Shown here piece by piece: positions 1 through 6,642 of a stretch of 18,508 bases of DNA. A program made the translations under genes and the position numbers. Positions within the stretch are counted from its first letter, which is position 1. Each line of letters begins with the position of its first letter. The stretch covers positions 1 to 18,508 of the forward strand of contig JBEVIU010000166.1 of NCBI GenBank assembly GCA_040510575.1. The letters are read 5' to 3'. The notes below the pieces were generated by a model. That model had not been told where the DNA came from and ran no database searches. It worked only from the letters and a program-made list of their open reading frames with translations. The stretch is from DASUMF01 sp040510575. Its GTDB lineage: Bacteria > Actinomycetota > Acidimicrobiia > IMCC26256 > DASPTH01.

Positions 1-1187
1 CGGCTGAACGCGGCGGCCACCATGATCGCCGCGAACACCACGAGCTTGGCCAGCAGCAAACGTCCGAAGTCGGTGTCACGCAACGCATCGATGCTGCCGA
101 CCTGACGCCACGCCTGGAATCCGCCGGTGAGCACGAGCACGGCGACGGCACCCAGCGCGACGGCGGAGAACCGGTTGATGGCCCGACGCAGGCCGGCCGG
201 CAGCGGCCGTACCAACACGATGGCCACGAGCATCACGAGGCCTCCGAGCCAACACGCCATCGCGAGCACGTGGAGCGTGTCCGACACGAGCGCGAGACCG
301 ACGTACTCGCCCGTCGACGCGTGGCCACCGAGGCCCGGCGTCGCCGCGAGCCCGACACCGACCACCACCGCGGGGAGCGACCACCACCGCGGAAGCTTCC
401 GATCGGAACGCAGCAGCATCCTCACGAGCGGGATCGCGACGACGAGCAGCGCCAGACGGAGGAGCGCGACCTTTCCGTACCGCGTGTCGAGCACGTCGCC
501 CCACACCGAGAGATCGACCACCTTCGACAGCGGCAGCGCAGCCGCGTACACACCCTCGAGGCCGACGCCCACGATCGTCGCGACCGCCAACACGCCCCAG
601 CCCGTCCACACGACTCGGGCGGCGCGGCGCATGCCCCGGCCCTCGCGGAAGGCCACGACGAGGAACGCCACTCCTCCGACCAGCAGTGCCAGCGCGGCGT
701 AGACCGCGGCACGACCGATTGCATACACCACGCCGACGACCGCGCTCCCGCCCTGCTTGGCCAAGAGACGCGCCGCAAGGCCATCGGCGTTGGTGACCGT
801 GGCCTCGGGGCCCACCTGGAAGGTGAAGGCACCTTCGATCGGGTGCGCGTCGGCCGAGGTGACCCGCCACGTGACCGCGTAGGTGCCGTCATCGAGGTCG
901 GGCAACGACGTGCGCACCTCCGCGCCGCGGCCGCCGGGATGGGTCGGCGCTCCCGCGTCGACGCGCGCGCCGTCACCATCGAAGACACGAACGCCGCCCA
1001 GCGCGATCTCGACCGGTTCGTTGAACCGCAGGTTGATCGCGGACGGCGACTCGTCGTACACACCGCCCGGCTGCGGGTCGACCGACACCAGCGAGGCGTG
1101 AGCACTGGCGGGGACCGCCGTGACACCCAGCACCACGACCACGAAGGCCGCAACCGCGACTGCGCGACCGATCGCGGCGCGTCTCAC
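1..1187 (-). CDS. CopC-CopD fusion copper resistance/uptake protein (3' end cut by window edge)
   Basis: Copper-binding periplasmic-type CopC domain joined to a polytopic CopD membrane domain; family role is copper delivery across the membrane. About 395 codons are visible and the frame is still open at base 1, so the C-terminus is missing. Residues 1-29 are a signal peptide ending P-A-S-A, so cleavage would leave His30 as the mature N-terminus. The CopC domain is about 30-125 and contains the T-S-A-D-A-H-P motif. Asp113 and His115, with the N-terminal His, match the known Cu(II) ligands of CopC (His1 and the D-x-H pair). Hydrophobic CopD helices follow from about residue 145. The GTG start at 1187 overlaps the stop of the upstream anti-sigma-like gene by 4 bp (GTGA), so the two are translationally coupled. 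Seen: signal, ligands, helices. Known: CopCD/YcnJ family. Inferred: induction by copper through the adjacent sigma factor. Confidence 0.9.
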   Translation of the reverse strand, partial: MRRAAIGRAVAVAAFVVVVLGVTAVPASAHASLVSVDPQPGGVYDESPSAINLRFNEPVEIALGGVRVFDGDGARVDAGAPTHPGGRGAEVRTSLPDLDDGTYAVTWRVTSADAHPIEGAFTFQVGPEATVTNADGLAARLLAKQGGSAVVGVVYAIGRAAVYAALALLVGGVAFLVVAFREGRGMRRAARVVWTGWGVLAVATIVGVGLEGVYAAALPLSKVVDLSVWGDVLDTRYGKVALLRLALLVVAIPLVRMLLRSDRKLPRWWSLPAVVVGVGLAATPGLGGHASTGEYVGLALVSDTLHVLAMACWLGGLVMLVAIVLVRPLPAGLRRAINRFSAVALGAVAVLVLTGGFQAWRQVGSIDALRDTDFGRLLLAKLVVFAAIMVAAAFS

Positions 1188-1846
1188 GCGAGCTGCACCC
1201 GGCCGCGGCGAGGTTCGCCGGACCGCGCGACCGCGCTGCGGCTGAGGAGCCACAAGACCACGAGGCCGGCGATGTCGGTCGCGTGGTGCGATTCGGCGCC
1301 CGCACCGGTTGCCCCGGACAGGACGTCGAGGAGCGACGACCCGACCAGGCACAGCACGAGCGCGGTCACGATGGGCAGGATGCCCGCGATGCGCTGGGGC
1401 TTCCACGCGGCAACGAGGAAACCGACGCCGAGTGCGACGTCGAACGAACCGAGGTGCCGCGCGATGTGCACCGGCAGGTTGGCGTCGTCACCCAGGATCA
1501 GCGCCGGGAGCGCCACCGCGATCTGCAGCACCGCGATCGCCGCCAGCACGATCCTCAGCGCGCGCTCCTGTCCCGCGGCCTCGCCCGCAGCCGGCGCCGC
1601 GTCCCGTTCGGCCGCGATGGCGGAGAGAATGCGAGGCGTGAGATCGGGCACTTGGGGTGCCGGGGCGAGCCGCACCGTGCGATGCAGCTGCTCGGCGCGC
1701 GTGGCGAAGGCACGGCAGTCCGGGCAGGTGGCCAGGTGCGCGTCGAGCGCGGTGGGGGCGACGCCCGCCGGGCTGGGCCCGGGGTCGACGATGGCCTCAC
1801 CGTCGAGGCGGGCCGAGATCGCAGTGCGGAAGCGTGAGCAGCTCAT
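1184..1846 (-). CDS. Membrane zinc-finger (zf-HC2) anti-sigma-factor-like protein
   Basis: Predicted 220-residue regulator. The N-terminal cytoplasmic part carries the anti-sigma zinc-finger signature H37-x3-C41-x2-C44, with an extra Cys at residue 3. Four hydrophobic segments follow at about 98-118, 133-148, 152-172 and 189-203. Zf-HC2 proteins bind and inhibit cognate ECF sigma factors, and the sigma gene starts 57 bp away on the opposite strand, so a SigC-like partner is the natural inference. Unusually for this class there are several helices with His residues at the membrane edges (H127, H131, H187, H188), which could sense or bind metal. The ATG at 1846 is preferred over a TTG at 1852 because an ECF-like promoter places its predicted +1 at or next to this ATG. 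Its stop overlaps the copCD start by 4 bp. Confidence 0.75.
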   Translation of the reverse strand: MSCSRFRTAISARLDGEAIVDPGPSPAGVAPTALDAHLATCPDCRAFATRAEQLHRTVRLAPAPQVPDLTPRILSAIAAERDAAPAAGEAAGQERALRIVLAAIAVLQIAVALPALILGDDANLPVHIARHLGSFDVALGVGFLVAAWKPQRIAGILPIVTALVLCLVGSSLLDVLSGATGAGAESHHATDIAGLVVLWLLSRSAVARSGEPRRGRVQLA

Positions 1847-1853
1847 GGCCAAA

Positions 1854-1881
1854 GAGTCGTTTGGGACGCCCGATCGGTTCC
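1854..1881 (-). promoter_or_regulatory. Putative ECF-sigma promoter for the anti-sigma/copCD operon
   Basis: Read leftward there is GGAACC at 1881-1876, a 16-nt spacer, and CGACTC at 1859-1854, followed by exactly 7 nt to the ATG at 1846. This resembles the general ECF promoter form (GGAAC, 16-17 nt, CGTC-like) and implies a leaderless transcript. The -10 departs from CGTC at one base, and the mycobacterial SigC consensus is somewhat different, so the assignment to the adjacent sigma factor is inferred. Confidence 0.5.
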
Positions 1882-1903
1882 CTCAGTATCGTCGCCCGCG
1901 GGT

Positions 1904-2443
1904 ATGGACGAGCTGACGCGCCTCTTCCTTTCGGCACGCGACGGCGACCGGATGGCGCTCACCGAGGCGATCCGCGCCAGCGAGGCCGACGTGTGGCGCT
2001 TCGTCGCCCACCTGGTCGGCACGAACGAGGCCGATGACGTGACCCAGGACACGTACGTCCGCGCGTGGCGGGCCCTCGCCGAGTACCGCGCCGACTCGAG
2101 CGCCCGCACCTGGTTGCTCTCGATCGCGCGCCGCGCGGCTGCCGACGCGATCCGAAGCAACCAGCGCCGTCGGCGCCTGGCCGATCGGGCACGAGTCGAG
2201 GCCGCGGTCGCGCCGATCGCCGAAGATCCGCACGCACGATCAGCGCTCGACGACCTCCTCAGCTCCCTCGAGCACGACCAGCGCGCCGCCTTCGTGCTCA
2301 CGCAGGTGCTCGGGTACTCGTACGCAGACGCGGCAGAGGTGTGCGGCGTGCGCATCGGCACCATCCGTTCGCGTGTCGCGCGCGCTCGCGTCGAGCTGGT
2401 CGGCCGCGTGCGCGCCGCGGACACCGACGCCGGCGCGGGATGA
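1904..2443 (+). CDS. sigC: ECF-family RNA polymerase sigma factor, SigC-like
   Basis: A 179-residue ECF sigma factor. Region 2 is about residues 25-95, with W-R-F-V-A at 31-35, A-D-D-V-T-Q at 43-48 and S-S-A-R-T-W-L-L at 65-72 (the DNA-melting and -10 region). Region 4 is about 115-165, with L-G-Y-S-Y-A-D-A-A-E-V-C-G at 136-148 and the helix-turn-helix G-T-I-R-S-R-V-A-R-A-R at 152-162. These blocks closely resemble Mycobacterium tuberculosis SigC, which is linked to copper acquisition genes. The gene diverges from the anti-sigma/copCD pair and overlaps the next gene by 4 bp (ATGA). No Shine-Dalgarno is visible. A TATCGT hexamer lies at 1887-1892, but 11 nt from the ATG is longer than the usual leaderless spacing. 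No CTD extension is present. The fold is certain; the SigC group and copper role rest on resemblance and context. Confidence 0.88.
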   Translation: MDELTRLFLSARDGDRMALTEAIRASEADVWRFVAHLVGTNEADDVTQDTYVRAWRALAEYRADSSARTWLLSIARRAAADAIRSNQRRRRLADRARVEAAVAPIAEDPHARSALDDLLSSLEHDQRAAFVLTQVLGYSYADAAEVCGVRIGTIRSRVARARVELVGRVRAADTDAGAG

Positions 2444-3492
2444 GGCGCCACGCGGCGCGCCTGGCGCTCGCCGTTGCGCTCGCGTGCTCCGTCACCGCGG
2501 TGTTCGCAGCTCCTGCCAGCGCGCACGGCATCGGCGGCACGGCTCCGACCAACTACGAGACCACGCTCACACGCGTCGAGCCTCCGGTGCCGGGAGTCTC
2601 GATCGACGTCGTCGATCTCGGCAACAACCTGCGCCTGACGAACACCACCGACCGAGACGTGATCGTGCTCGGCTACGACGGCGAGCCGTACCTCCGCATC
2701 GGCCCGCGCGGTGTCTTCGAGAACCGCAAGAGTCCCGCCACGTACCTCAATCGCGCACGCGTACCCACCACGGCGGCACCCGCGTCCGCTGACTCGGACG
2801 CGGCCCCCGTCTGGCGCCAGGTGTCAGGCGGCAACGTCGCGATCTGGCACGACCATCGCGCGCACTGGATGGGTGCCGATGCACCCCCGGCGGTGCAGCG
2901 GAACCCGGATCGCCGTCATCTGATCGACCGGTGGACGGTGCCCCTGCGCGTGGGCTCGCAGACCGTCGCCGCGCACGGCGTGCTCGAGTGGGTTCCGCCT
3001 CCGTCTCCCTGGCCCGCAGTGGCGATCGCACTGGGAATCGCCGCGCTCGTGGTGGGCATGAGCCGGACCCGCTGGTGGCGGACCGTGCTCGTCGTCACGC
3101 TCGCCGCCATGGTGCTCTCCGCGACGGTGCACACCGTCGGCCACTGGGGGGCGACCTCGGCCGGGTTCGGCACCCGCCTCACCGAGAGCCTCTACGGGAT
3201 CGTCGGTATCGCCCTCGGCCTCGCCGCGCTGACCTGGGCGTGGCGGCGGGGCGTGGAGGCGGCGGTGCCCCTCGTCCTCGTGGCCGCGATCTTCCTGTTG
3301 ATCGCCGCGGGCCTGGGTGACGTGTCGACCATCGGGCACTCGCAGGTGCCGTCATCGCTCCCCGCCTGGGTCGCTCGCCTCGCGGTCACGCTCACGATCG
3401 GCGCCGGCGTCGGGCTCACGGTGGCCGCCGGGCTCCGGCTGCGCGTGCTCGCGCCCCCACGAGCCGAGGGATCGTCCGCCGTCACCAGTTGA
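2440..3492 (+). CDS. Exported polytopic membrane protein of unknown family, copper-module partner
   Basis: 350 residues, not assignable to a named domain. Residues 1-28 are a signal peptide ending A-S-A, so the mature protein would begin with His29, as in CopC. Residues 29-185 form an extracellular domain with W136-H-D-H-R-A-H-W-M144 (three His, one Met, two Trp). About five membrane segments follow (191-208, 214-231, 251-268, 273-292, 309-331), with His231, His235 and His300 near their ends. This layout (N-terminal His domain plus His-containing helices) parallels CopC-CopD without obvious homology. It starts inside the sigma gene's stop (ATGA), so it belongs to the sigma operon. I recall similar hypothetical proteins in actinobacteria but no function. 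Metal handling is inferred from context and His placement. Its last 11 bp overlap the convergent CDF gene. Confidence 0.8.
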   Translation: MRRHAARLALAVALACSVTAVFAAPASAHGIGGTAPTNYETTLTRVEPPVPGVSIDVVDLGNNLRLTNTTDRDVIVLGYDGEPYLRIGPRGVFENRKSPATYLNRARVPTTAAPASADSDAAPVWRQVSGGNVAIWHDHRAHWMGADAPPAVQRNPDRRHLIDRWTVPLRVGSQTVAAHGVLEWVPPPSPWPAVAIALGIAALVVGMSRTRWWRTVLVVTLAAMVLSATVHTVGHWGATSAGFGTRLTESLYGIVGIALGLAALTWAWRRGVEAAVPLVLVAAIFLLIAAGLGDVSTIGHSQVPSSLPAWVARLAVTLTIGAGVGLTVAAGLRLRVLAPPRAEGSSAVTS

Positions 3493-4429
3493 GCTCGGCG
3501 CATCCTTCGTGATCGTCGGGCTCCACCTGGATCGTGGCGTGCGCGATCTCGTGCGTCACGAGCAGCGCGCGTGCCTGGTCGAGCACCGCGTGCGGATCGG
3601 CCGTGGGCGCGACCATCACGTGCGCGCTGGCGACATCCATCTCCGACGTGAGCGTCCACACGTGGAGATCGTGCACGTCGACCACTCCGGGTAGCGCGCC
3701 GAGGTCGGCCTTGATCGCATCGAGGTCGACGTGCGCGGGCGCGACCTGCAGGAGCACCCGCAACGCTGACGCGGCGAGGTTCCACGCGCGCGGCACGATC
3801 CAGATGCTGATGCCGATGGCGACGATCGGGTCGATGTCCTCCCAACCGGAGACGGCCACCACGACCGCGGCGACGATCACCCCGATCGACCCCGCAGCAT
3901 CGGCCAGCGCCTCCACGTACGCGCTGCGCACCGCGAGGCTCCCGCGCGCACCCTCGCGGAGGAGGGCGAACACGACACCGTTCACGATCAGGCCACCGAT
4001 GGCGACGACGAGCATCGGCCCGGCCTCGACGTCGGCTGTTCCGTTCACGAGGCGTATGACGCCTTCGACGAGCACGTAGCCCGCCACGACGAACAGCAGG
4101 AGCGCGTTGGCGAGCGACGCGAGGATCTCGAGGCGAAAGAGGCCGTACGTCCGGGCGCCGTCGGTGGTGGCGCGGTTGGCCACGATGATCGCGCCCAGCG
4201 CGAGCCCGATCGCGGCGCCGTCGGTGAGCATGTGCGCGGCGTCGGAGAGCAGCGCGAGTGATCCGGCGACGAACGCGGTCACGGCCTCGACCACGACGAA
4301 CACGATCGTGATGGCGAACGCGACCCAGAGCCGGCCCACGCTGCGGGCCGCGCTGCGACTCCCGATGTGGTCGTGCCCACCGGCGTGCCGGTGCCCGTGG
4401 TCGTCGTGGGGCGTGGGCGCTGCGGTCAT
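3482..4429 (-). CDS. Cation diffusion facilitator (CzcD/ZitB-type) metal exporter
   Basis: 315 residues; a proton-coupled zinc-type exporter of the inner membrane. The N-terminus is His-rich (H8, H11, H13, H15, H19, H21). Six helices follow between about residues 33 and 218. The helix-2 site is H66-x3-D70, within S-D-A-A-H-M-L-T-D. The helix-5 site is E173-x3-D177; canonical Zn exporters often have His where this has Glu, but Glu there also occurs in CzcD-like members. The C-terminal cytoplasmic domain has H-D-L-H-V-W-T-L at 253-260, standard for the family. The ATG at 4429 is preceded by a G-rich stretch and by GAGAAT at 4443-4438. An in-frame ATG at 4474 would add 15 residues. It diverges from the znuCB importer across a Zur-like palindrome, so zinc is the likely substrate. 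Co or Cd cannot be excluded. Confidence 0.9.
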   Translation of the reverse strand: MTAAPTPHDDHGHRHAGGHDHIGSRSAARSVGRLWVAFAITIVFVVVEAVTAFVAGSLALLSDAAHMLTDGAAIGLALGAIIVANRATTDGARTYGLFRLEILASLANALLLFVVAGYVLVEGVIRLVNGTADVEAGPMLVVAIGGLIVNGVVFALLREGARGSLAVRSAYVEALADAAGSIGVIVAAVVVAVSGWEDIDPIVAIGISIWIVPRAWNLAASALRVLLQVAPAHVDLDAIKADLGALPGVVDVHDLHVWTLTSEMDVASAHVMVAPTADPHAVLDQARALLVTHEIAHATIQVEPDDHEGCAELNW

Positions 4430-4481
4430 CGCCCCCGATTCTCGCCGCGGCAGTGGGATCAGACCGACCGACATGCCAGAA

Positions 4482-4496
4482 TGAGAATCATGCTCA
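4482..4496. promoter_or_regulatory. Zur/Fur-type operator between CDF exporter and znuC
   Basis: TGAGAATCATGCTCA is a 7-1-7 inverted repeat with six of seven pairs matching. It resembles actinobacterial Zur boxes (TGAnAATnATTnTCA form). It covers the proposed znuC start codon (4490), which is the predicted +1 of a leaderless transcript with CAGAAT at 4477-4482. It also lies about 60 bp upstream of the predicted CDF start. The Zur assignment is by motif and gene context; Fur would be the alternative. Confidence 0.68.
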
Positions 4497-5305
4497 ACTT
4501 GGAGCCGGAGCCCGGCGCGGCGCTCGTCGCAGACTCCAGGCCGGCCGCACCGGTCCTGGCGGCCGAACACGTGTCGTTCCGGTATGGAAACGACGAGGTG
4601 TTGCACGACGTGAGCCTCGCCGTCGGCGCCGGCGAGTTCGCCGCGCTGGCCGGGCCCAACGGGTCTGGGAAGTCGACCCTGCTGCGCATCCTGCTCGGGC
4701 TCCTTCCCCCGTCCTCGGGCACCGTGCAGGCGTTCGGGTCCGAACCCCGGTCGCTGCGCGACCGCTGGCGCGTCGGGTACGTGCCACAACGCCTCCGGAT
4801 CGCACCGGATCTGCCCGCGACGGTGCACGAGGTGGTCACGTCCGGACGTCTCCCGAAGCAGGGGTGGTGGCGGCGGGCGCGGCGCAGCGATCGCGAGGCG
4901 GTCGACCACGCGCTCGAGTCGGTCGCGCTCACCGACCTGCGTTCGCGCCGCATGGCGGAGCTCTCGGGTGGTCAGCAGCAGCGCGTGCTCATCGCCAAAG
5001 CGCTCGCGGCGGAACCGGAGCTCCTGGTGCTCGACGAGCCGGTGGCCGGTGTCGACGTCGACGCGCAGGGCCTGTTCCGCGACTCGTTGGTTCACCTGGT
5101 CCGTGAGCACGGCGCGGCGGTGCTGCTCGTGTCGCACGAGCTCGGCGCGGTGGCCGACGACCTCGATCACGTGATCGTGCTCAAGCGATCGGTGGTCTTC
5201 GACGGCACACCGGCGGAGTTGGCCGCGACCGGTGTGAGCCTCGGCGTCCACCGCGACGACCTTCCCCTGTGGCTCGAGGAGCTGCGGCCCGAGGAATGGC
5301 CCTGA
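4490..5305 (+). CDS. znuC: Zinc (metal) ABC transporter ATP-binding protein ZnuC
   Basis: 271 residues; energises metal import with the permease encoded next. Seen: Walker A G-P-N-G-S-G-K-S-T at 55-63, Q-loop Gln100, signature L-S-G-G-Q-Q-Q-R at 148-155, Walker B L-L-V-L-D-E-P at 168-174, and H-loop His196. The sequence fits the ZnuC/MntB branch of metal importers. Zinc rather than manganese is favoured by the Zur-like operator at its start and the divergent CDF exporter. ATG 4490 was chosen because CAGAAT lies exactly 7 nt upstream (leaderless pattern); ATG 4481 would add three residues. Its stop overlaps the permease ATG by one base (TGATG). No substrate-binding protein gene is adjacent. 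Confidence 0.88.
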   Translation: MLNLEPEPGAALVADSRPAAPVLAAEHVSFRYGNDEVLHDVSLAVGAGEFAALAGPNGSGKSTLLRILLGLLPPSSGTVQAFGSEPRSLRDRWRVGYVPQRLRIAPDLPATVHEVVTSGRLPKQGWWRRARRSDREAVDHALESVALTDLRSRRMAELSGGQQQRVLIAKALAAEPELLVLDEPVAGVDVDAQGLFRDSLVHLVREHGAAVLLVSHELGAVADDLDHVIVLKRSVVFDGTPAELAATGVSLGVHRDDLPLWLEELRPEEWP

Positions 5306-6183
5306 TGCTCGGGATGCCGTGGGCCCTCCCGTGGCCGTTCGATCGTGAATACATGCAGCTCGCACTGCTGGCGGGCGTCGTCGTCGGTGCAACTGCGCCG
5401 CTCATCGGCACCTTCATCGTGCAGCGCGGCATGTCGCTGCTCGGCGACGGCCTGGGCCACGTCGCGGTCGCCGGTGTCGGCGCGAGCCTGCTGCTCGGCA
5501 CATCACCGACCTGGACCGCGCTCGCGGTCGCGGTCGTGGCCGCGCTGTTGATCGAGTGGCTGCGCACGCGAGAGGCCGCGTCCGGAGACCTCGCGCTCGC
5601 GCTGGTCTTCTACGGCGGGATCGCGGCCGGTGTCGTGCTCGCCAGTCGCTCCGCGACGAACACGAACCTCGAGCCGTACCTCTTCGGTTCCATCCTCACC
5701 GCCACCCCGGGCGACGTGTGGACCGTGGTCGGCCTCGGCGCGGTGATCGTGATCGCGATCGCGATCGCCGGTCCGGCGCTGCTCGCCGTCGTGCTCGACG
5801 AGGACGCCGCACGGGTCGCCGGGATCCCGGCGCGCGCGCTCAACGCGCTCCTCGCGGTGCTCACCGCCGTCACGGTCGTGGCCGCGATGCGCATCGTCGG
5901 TGTGTTGTTGGTTGCCGCGCTCATGGTGCTGCCCGTTGCGACGAGCCGGTTGCTGGCGCGCTCGTTCCGAACGACGCTCCTCGGCGCCATGGCCGTCGGC
6001 GTGATCTCCGCTGTGCTGGGCCTCGCGGCCGCGCGGCAGTGGGCCCTCGCCGCGGGGGGAACCATCGTGCTCGTGAGCGCGCTGTCGTTCGCGGTCGCGT
6101 CGTTGATCGTGAGCGTGCGCCGACGGGGCGGCGTCGCCACACCGCCGGCCGACACGGGCGCGTTGCTCTCCGGCCCTCACTGA
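5305..6183 (+). CDS. znuB: Zinc (metal) ABC transporter permease ZnuB
   Basis: 292-residue ABC-3 family permease with about eight hydrophobic segments from residue 17 to 270. The family stretch M-S-L-L-G-D-G-L-G-H at 43-52 is present. The cytoplasmic loop D-E-D-A-A-R-V-A-G-I-P at 165-175 is the expected contact with the ATPase. The start is ATG 5305: GAGGA at 5291-5295 sits 9 nt upstream and the codon overlaps the znuC stop. An ATG at 5296 is too close to that ribosome site. The partner solute-binding protein is not in this window, so it is either encoded elsewhere or shared. A run of GATCGC units at about 5743-5768 encodes I-V-I-A-I-A-I-A in a helix and needs no further explanation. Confidence 0.88.
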   Translation: MLGMPWALPWPFDREYMQLALLAGVVVGATAPLIGTFIVQRGMSLLGDGLGHVAVAGVGASLLLGTSPTWTALAVAVVAALLIEWLRTREAASGDLALALVFYGGIAAGVVLASRSATNTNLEPYLFGSILTATPGDVWTVVGLGAVIVIAIAIAGPALLAVVLDEDAARVAGIPARALNALLAVLTAVTVVAAMRIVGVLLVAALMVLPVATSRLLARSFRTTLLGAMAVGVISAVLGLAAARQWALAAGGTIVLVSALSFAVASLIVSVRRRGGVATPPADTGALLSGPH

Positions 6184-6204
6184 CCCGCCGCGCGACGACG
6201 CCGG

Positions 6205-6210
6205 TAGCCT
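6205..6210 (+). promoter_or_regulatory. -10 element of a leaderless promoter for the HIT-bio operon
   Basis: TAGCCT fits the actinobacterial TAnnnT -10 and sits exactly 7 nt before the GTG at 6218, the spacing expected if transcription starts on the start codon. A TGACCC at 6181-6186, overlapping the znuB stop, could be the -35 with an 18-nt spacer. No Shine-Dalgarno is visible. Confidence 0.55.
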
Positions 6211-6217
6211 TCCCGAC

Positions 6218-6640
6218 GTGACGTCGATCTTCACTCGGATCATCGACGGCGAGCTCCCGGGTGTGTTCGTGTGGCGCGACCCCGAGTGCGTCGCCTTTCT
6301 CTCGATCAACCCGATGCATCCCGGCCACACGTTGGTGGTGCCACGCGCCGAGGTCGACCACTGGATCGACCTCGAGCCCGACCTCGCGACCCATCTGTTC
6401 GGCGTCGCGCAGTTGATCGGCCGCGCGCAGGACGCTGCACTCGGCGCCCGGCGCATCGGTGTCGTCATCGCCGGCGATGAGGTGCCGCACGTCCACCTTC
6501 ACGTGGTCCCCTTCGACTCGGTGGTGGAGCTGTCGTTCGCCAACGCGGACCCGAGCCCACCGCCGGGCTCGCTCGACGCCGCGGCGGCGGCCATCCGGGC
6601 CGCTCTTCGTAACCTCGGCGCCGATCACGTGTCTGACTGA
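6218..6640 (+). CDS. HIT family protein (histidine-triad nucleotide hydrolase/transferase)
   Basis: 140 residues, the usual size of a single-domain HIT/Hint protein. The histidine triad is H91-V-H93-L-H95-V-V. The upstream half also fits the family: F-T-R-I-I-D-G-E-L-P at 5-14 and the stretch N-P-M-H-P-G-H-T-L-V-V-P at 31-42. These enzymes hydrolyse nucleoside phosphoramidates and acyl- or aminoacyl-adenylates in the cytoplasm; the substrate here is unknown. The gene leads the operon and ends 2 nt before bioA. The GTG start at 6218 is supported by the leaderless -10 spacing. A link to biotin metabolism is possible but inferred from position only. Confidence 0.9.
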   Translation: MTSIFTRIIDGELPGVFVWRDPECVAFLSINPMHPGHTLVVPRAEVDHWIDLEPDLATHLFGVAQLIGRAQDAALGARRIGVVIAGDEVPHVHLHVVPFDSVVELSFANADPSPPPGSLDAAAAAIRAALRNLGADHVSD

Positions 6641-6642
6641 CC

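Noticed and set aside
1863..1882. CCGATCGG palindrome and GGGA/TCCC arms between the sigma and anti-sigma genes
   Set aside because: The arms and the inner palindrome do not share a centre, so it is not a convincing operator. The region is better explained by the ECF-like promoter.
270..1916. 548-codon rightward open frame
   Set aside because: It is a mirror of copCD and the anti-sigma gene. The translation is Arg/His/Asp-rich without any domain, while the opposite strand encodes clear CopC, CopD and zf-HC2 features.
3899..3917. Glu in place of His in the helix-5 metal site of the CDF exporter
   Set aside because: Noted as a possible specificity change, but Glu at this position occurs in CzcD-type exporters, so it is not treated as a novelty.
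5743..5768. Tandem GATCGC/GATCGT units, possible repeat or binding site
   Set aside because: They encode alternating Ile/Val/Ala of a membrane helix in znuB and are explained by codon choice.
6184..6217. Biotin regulatory operator (BirA or BioQ/BioR type) ahead of the HIT-bio operon
   Set aside because: No inverted repeat of the expected kind is visible in the 34-bp spacer.
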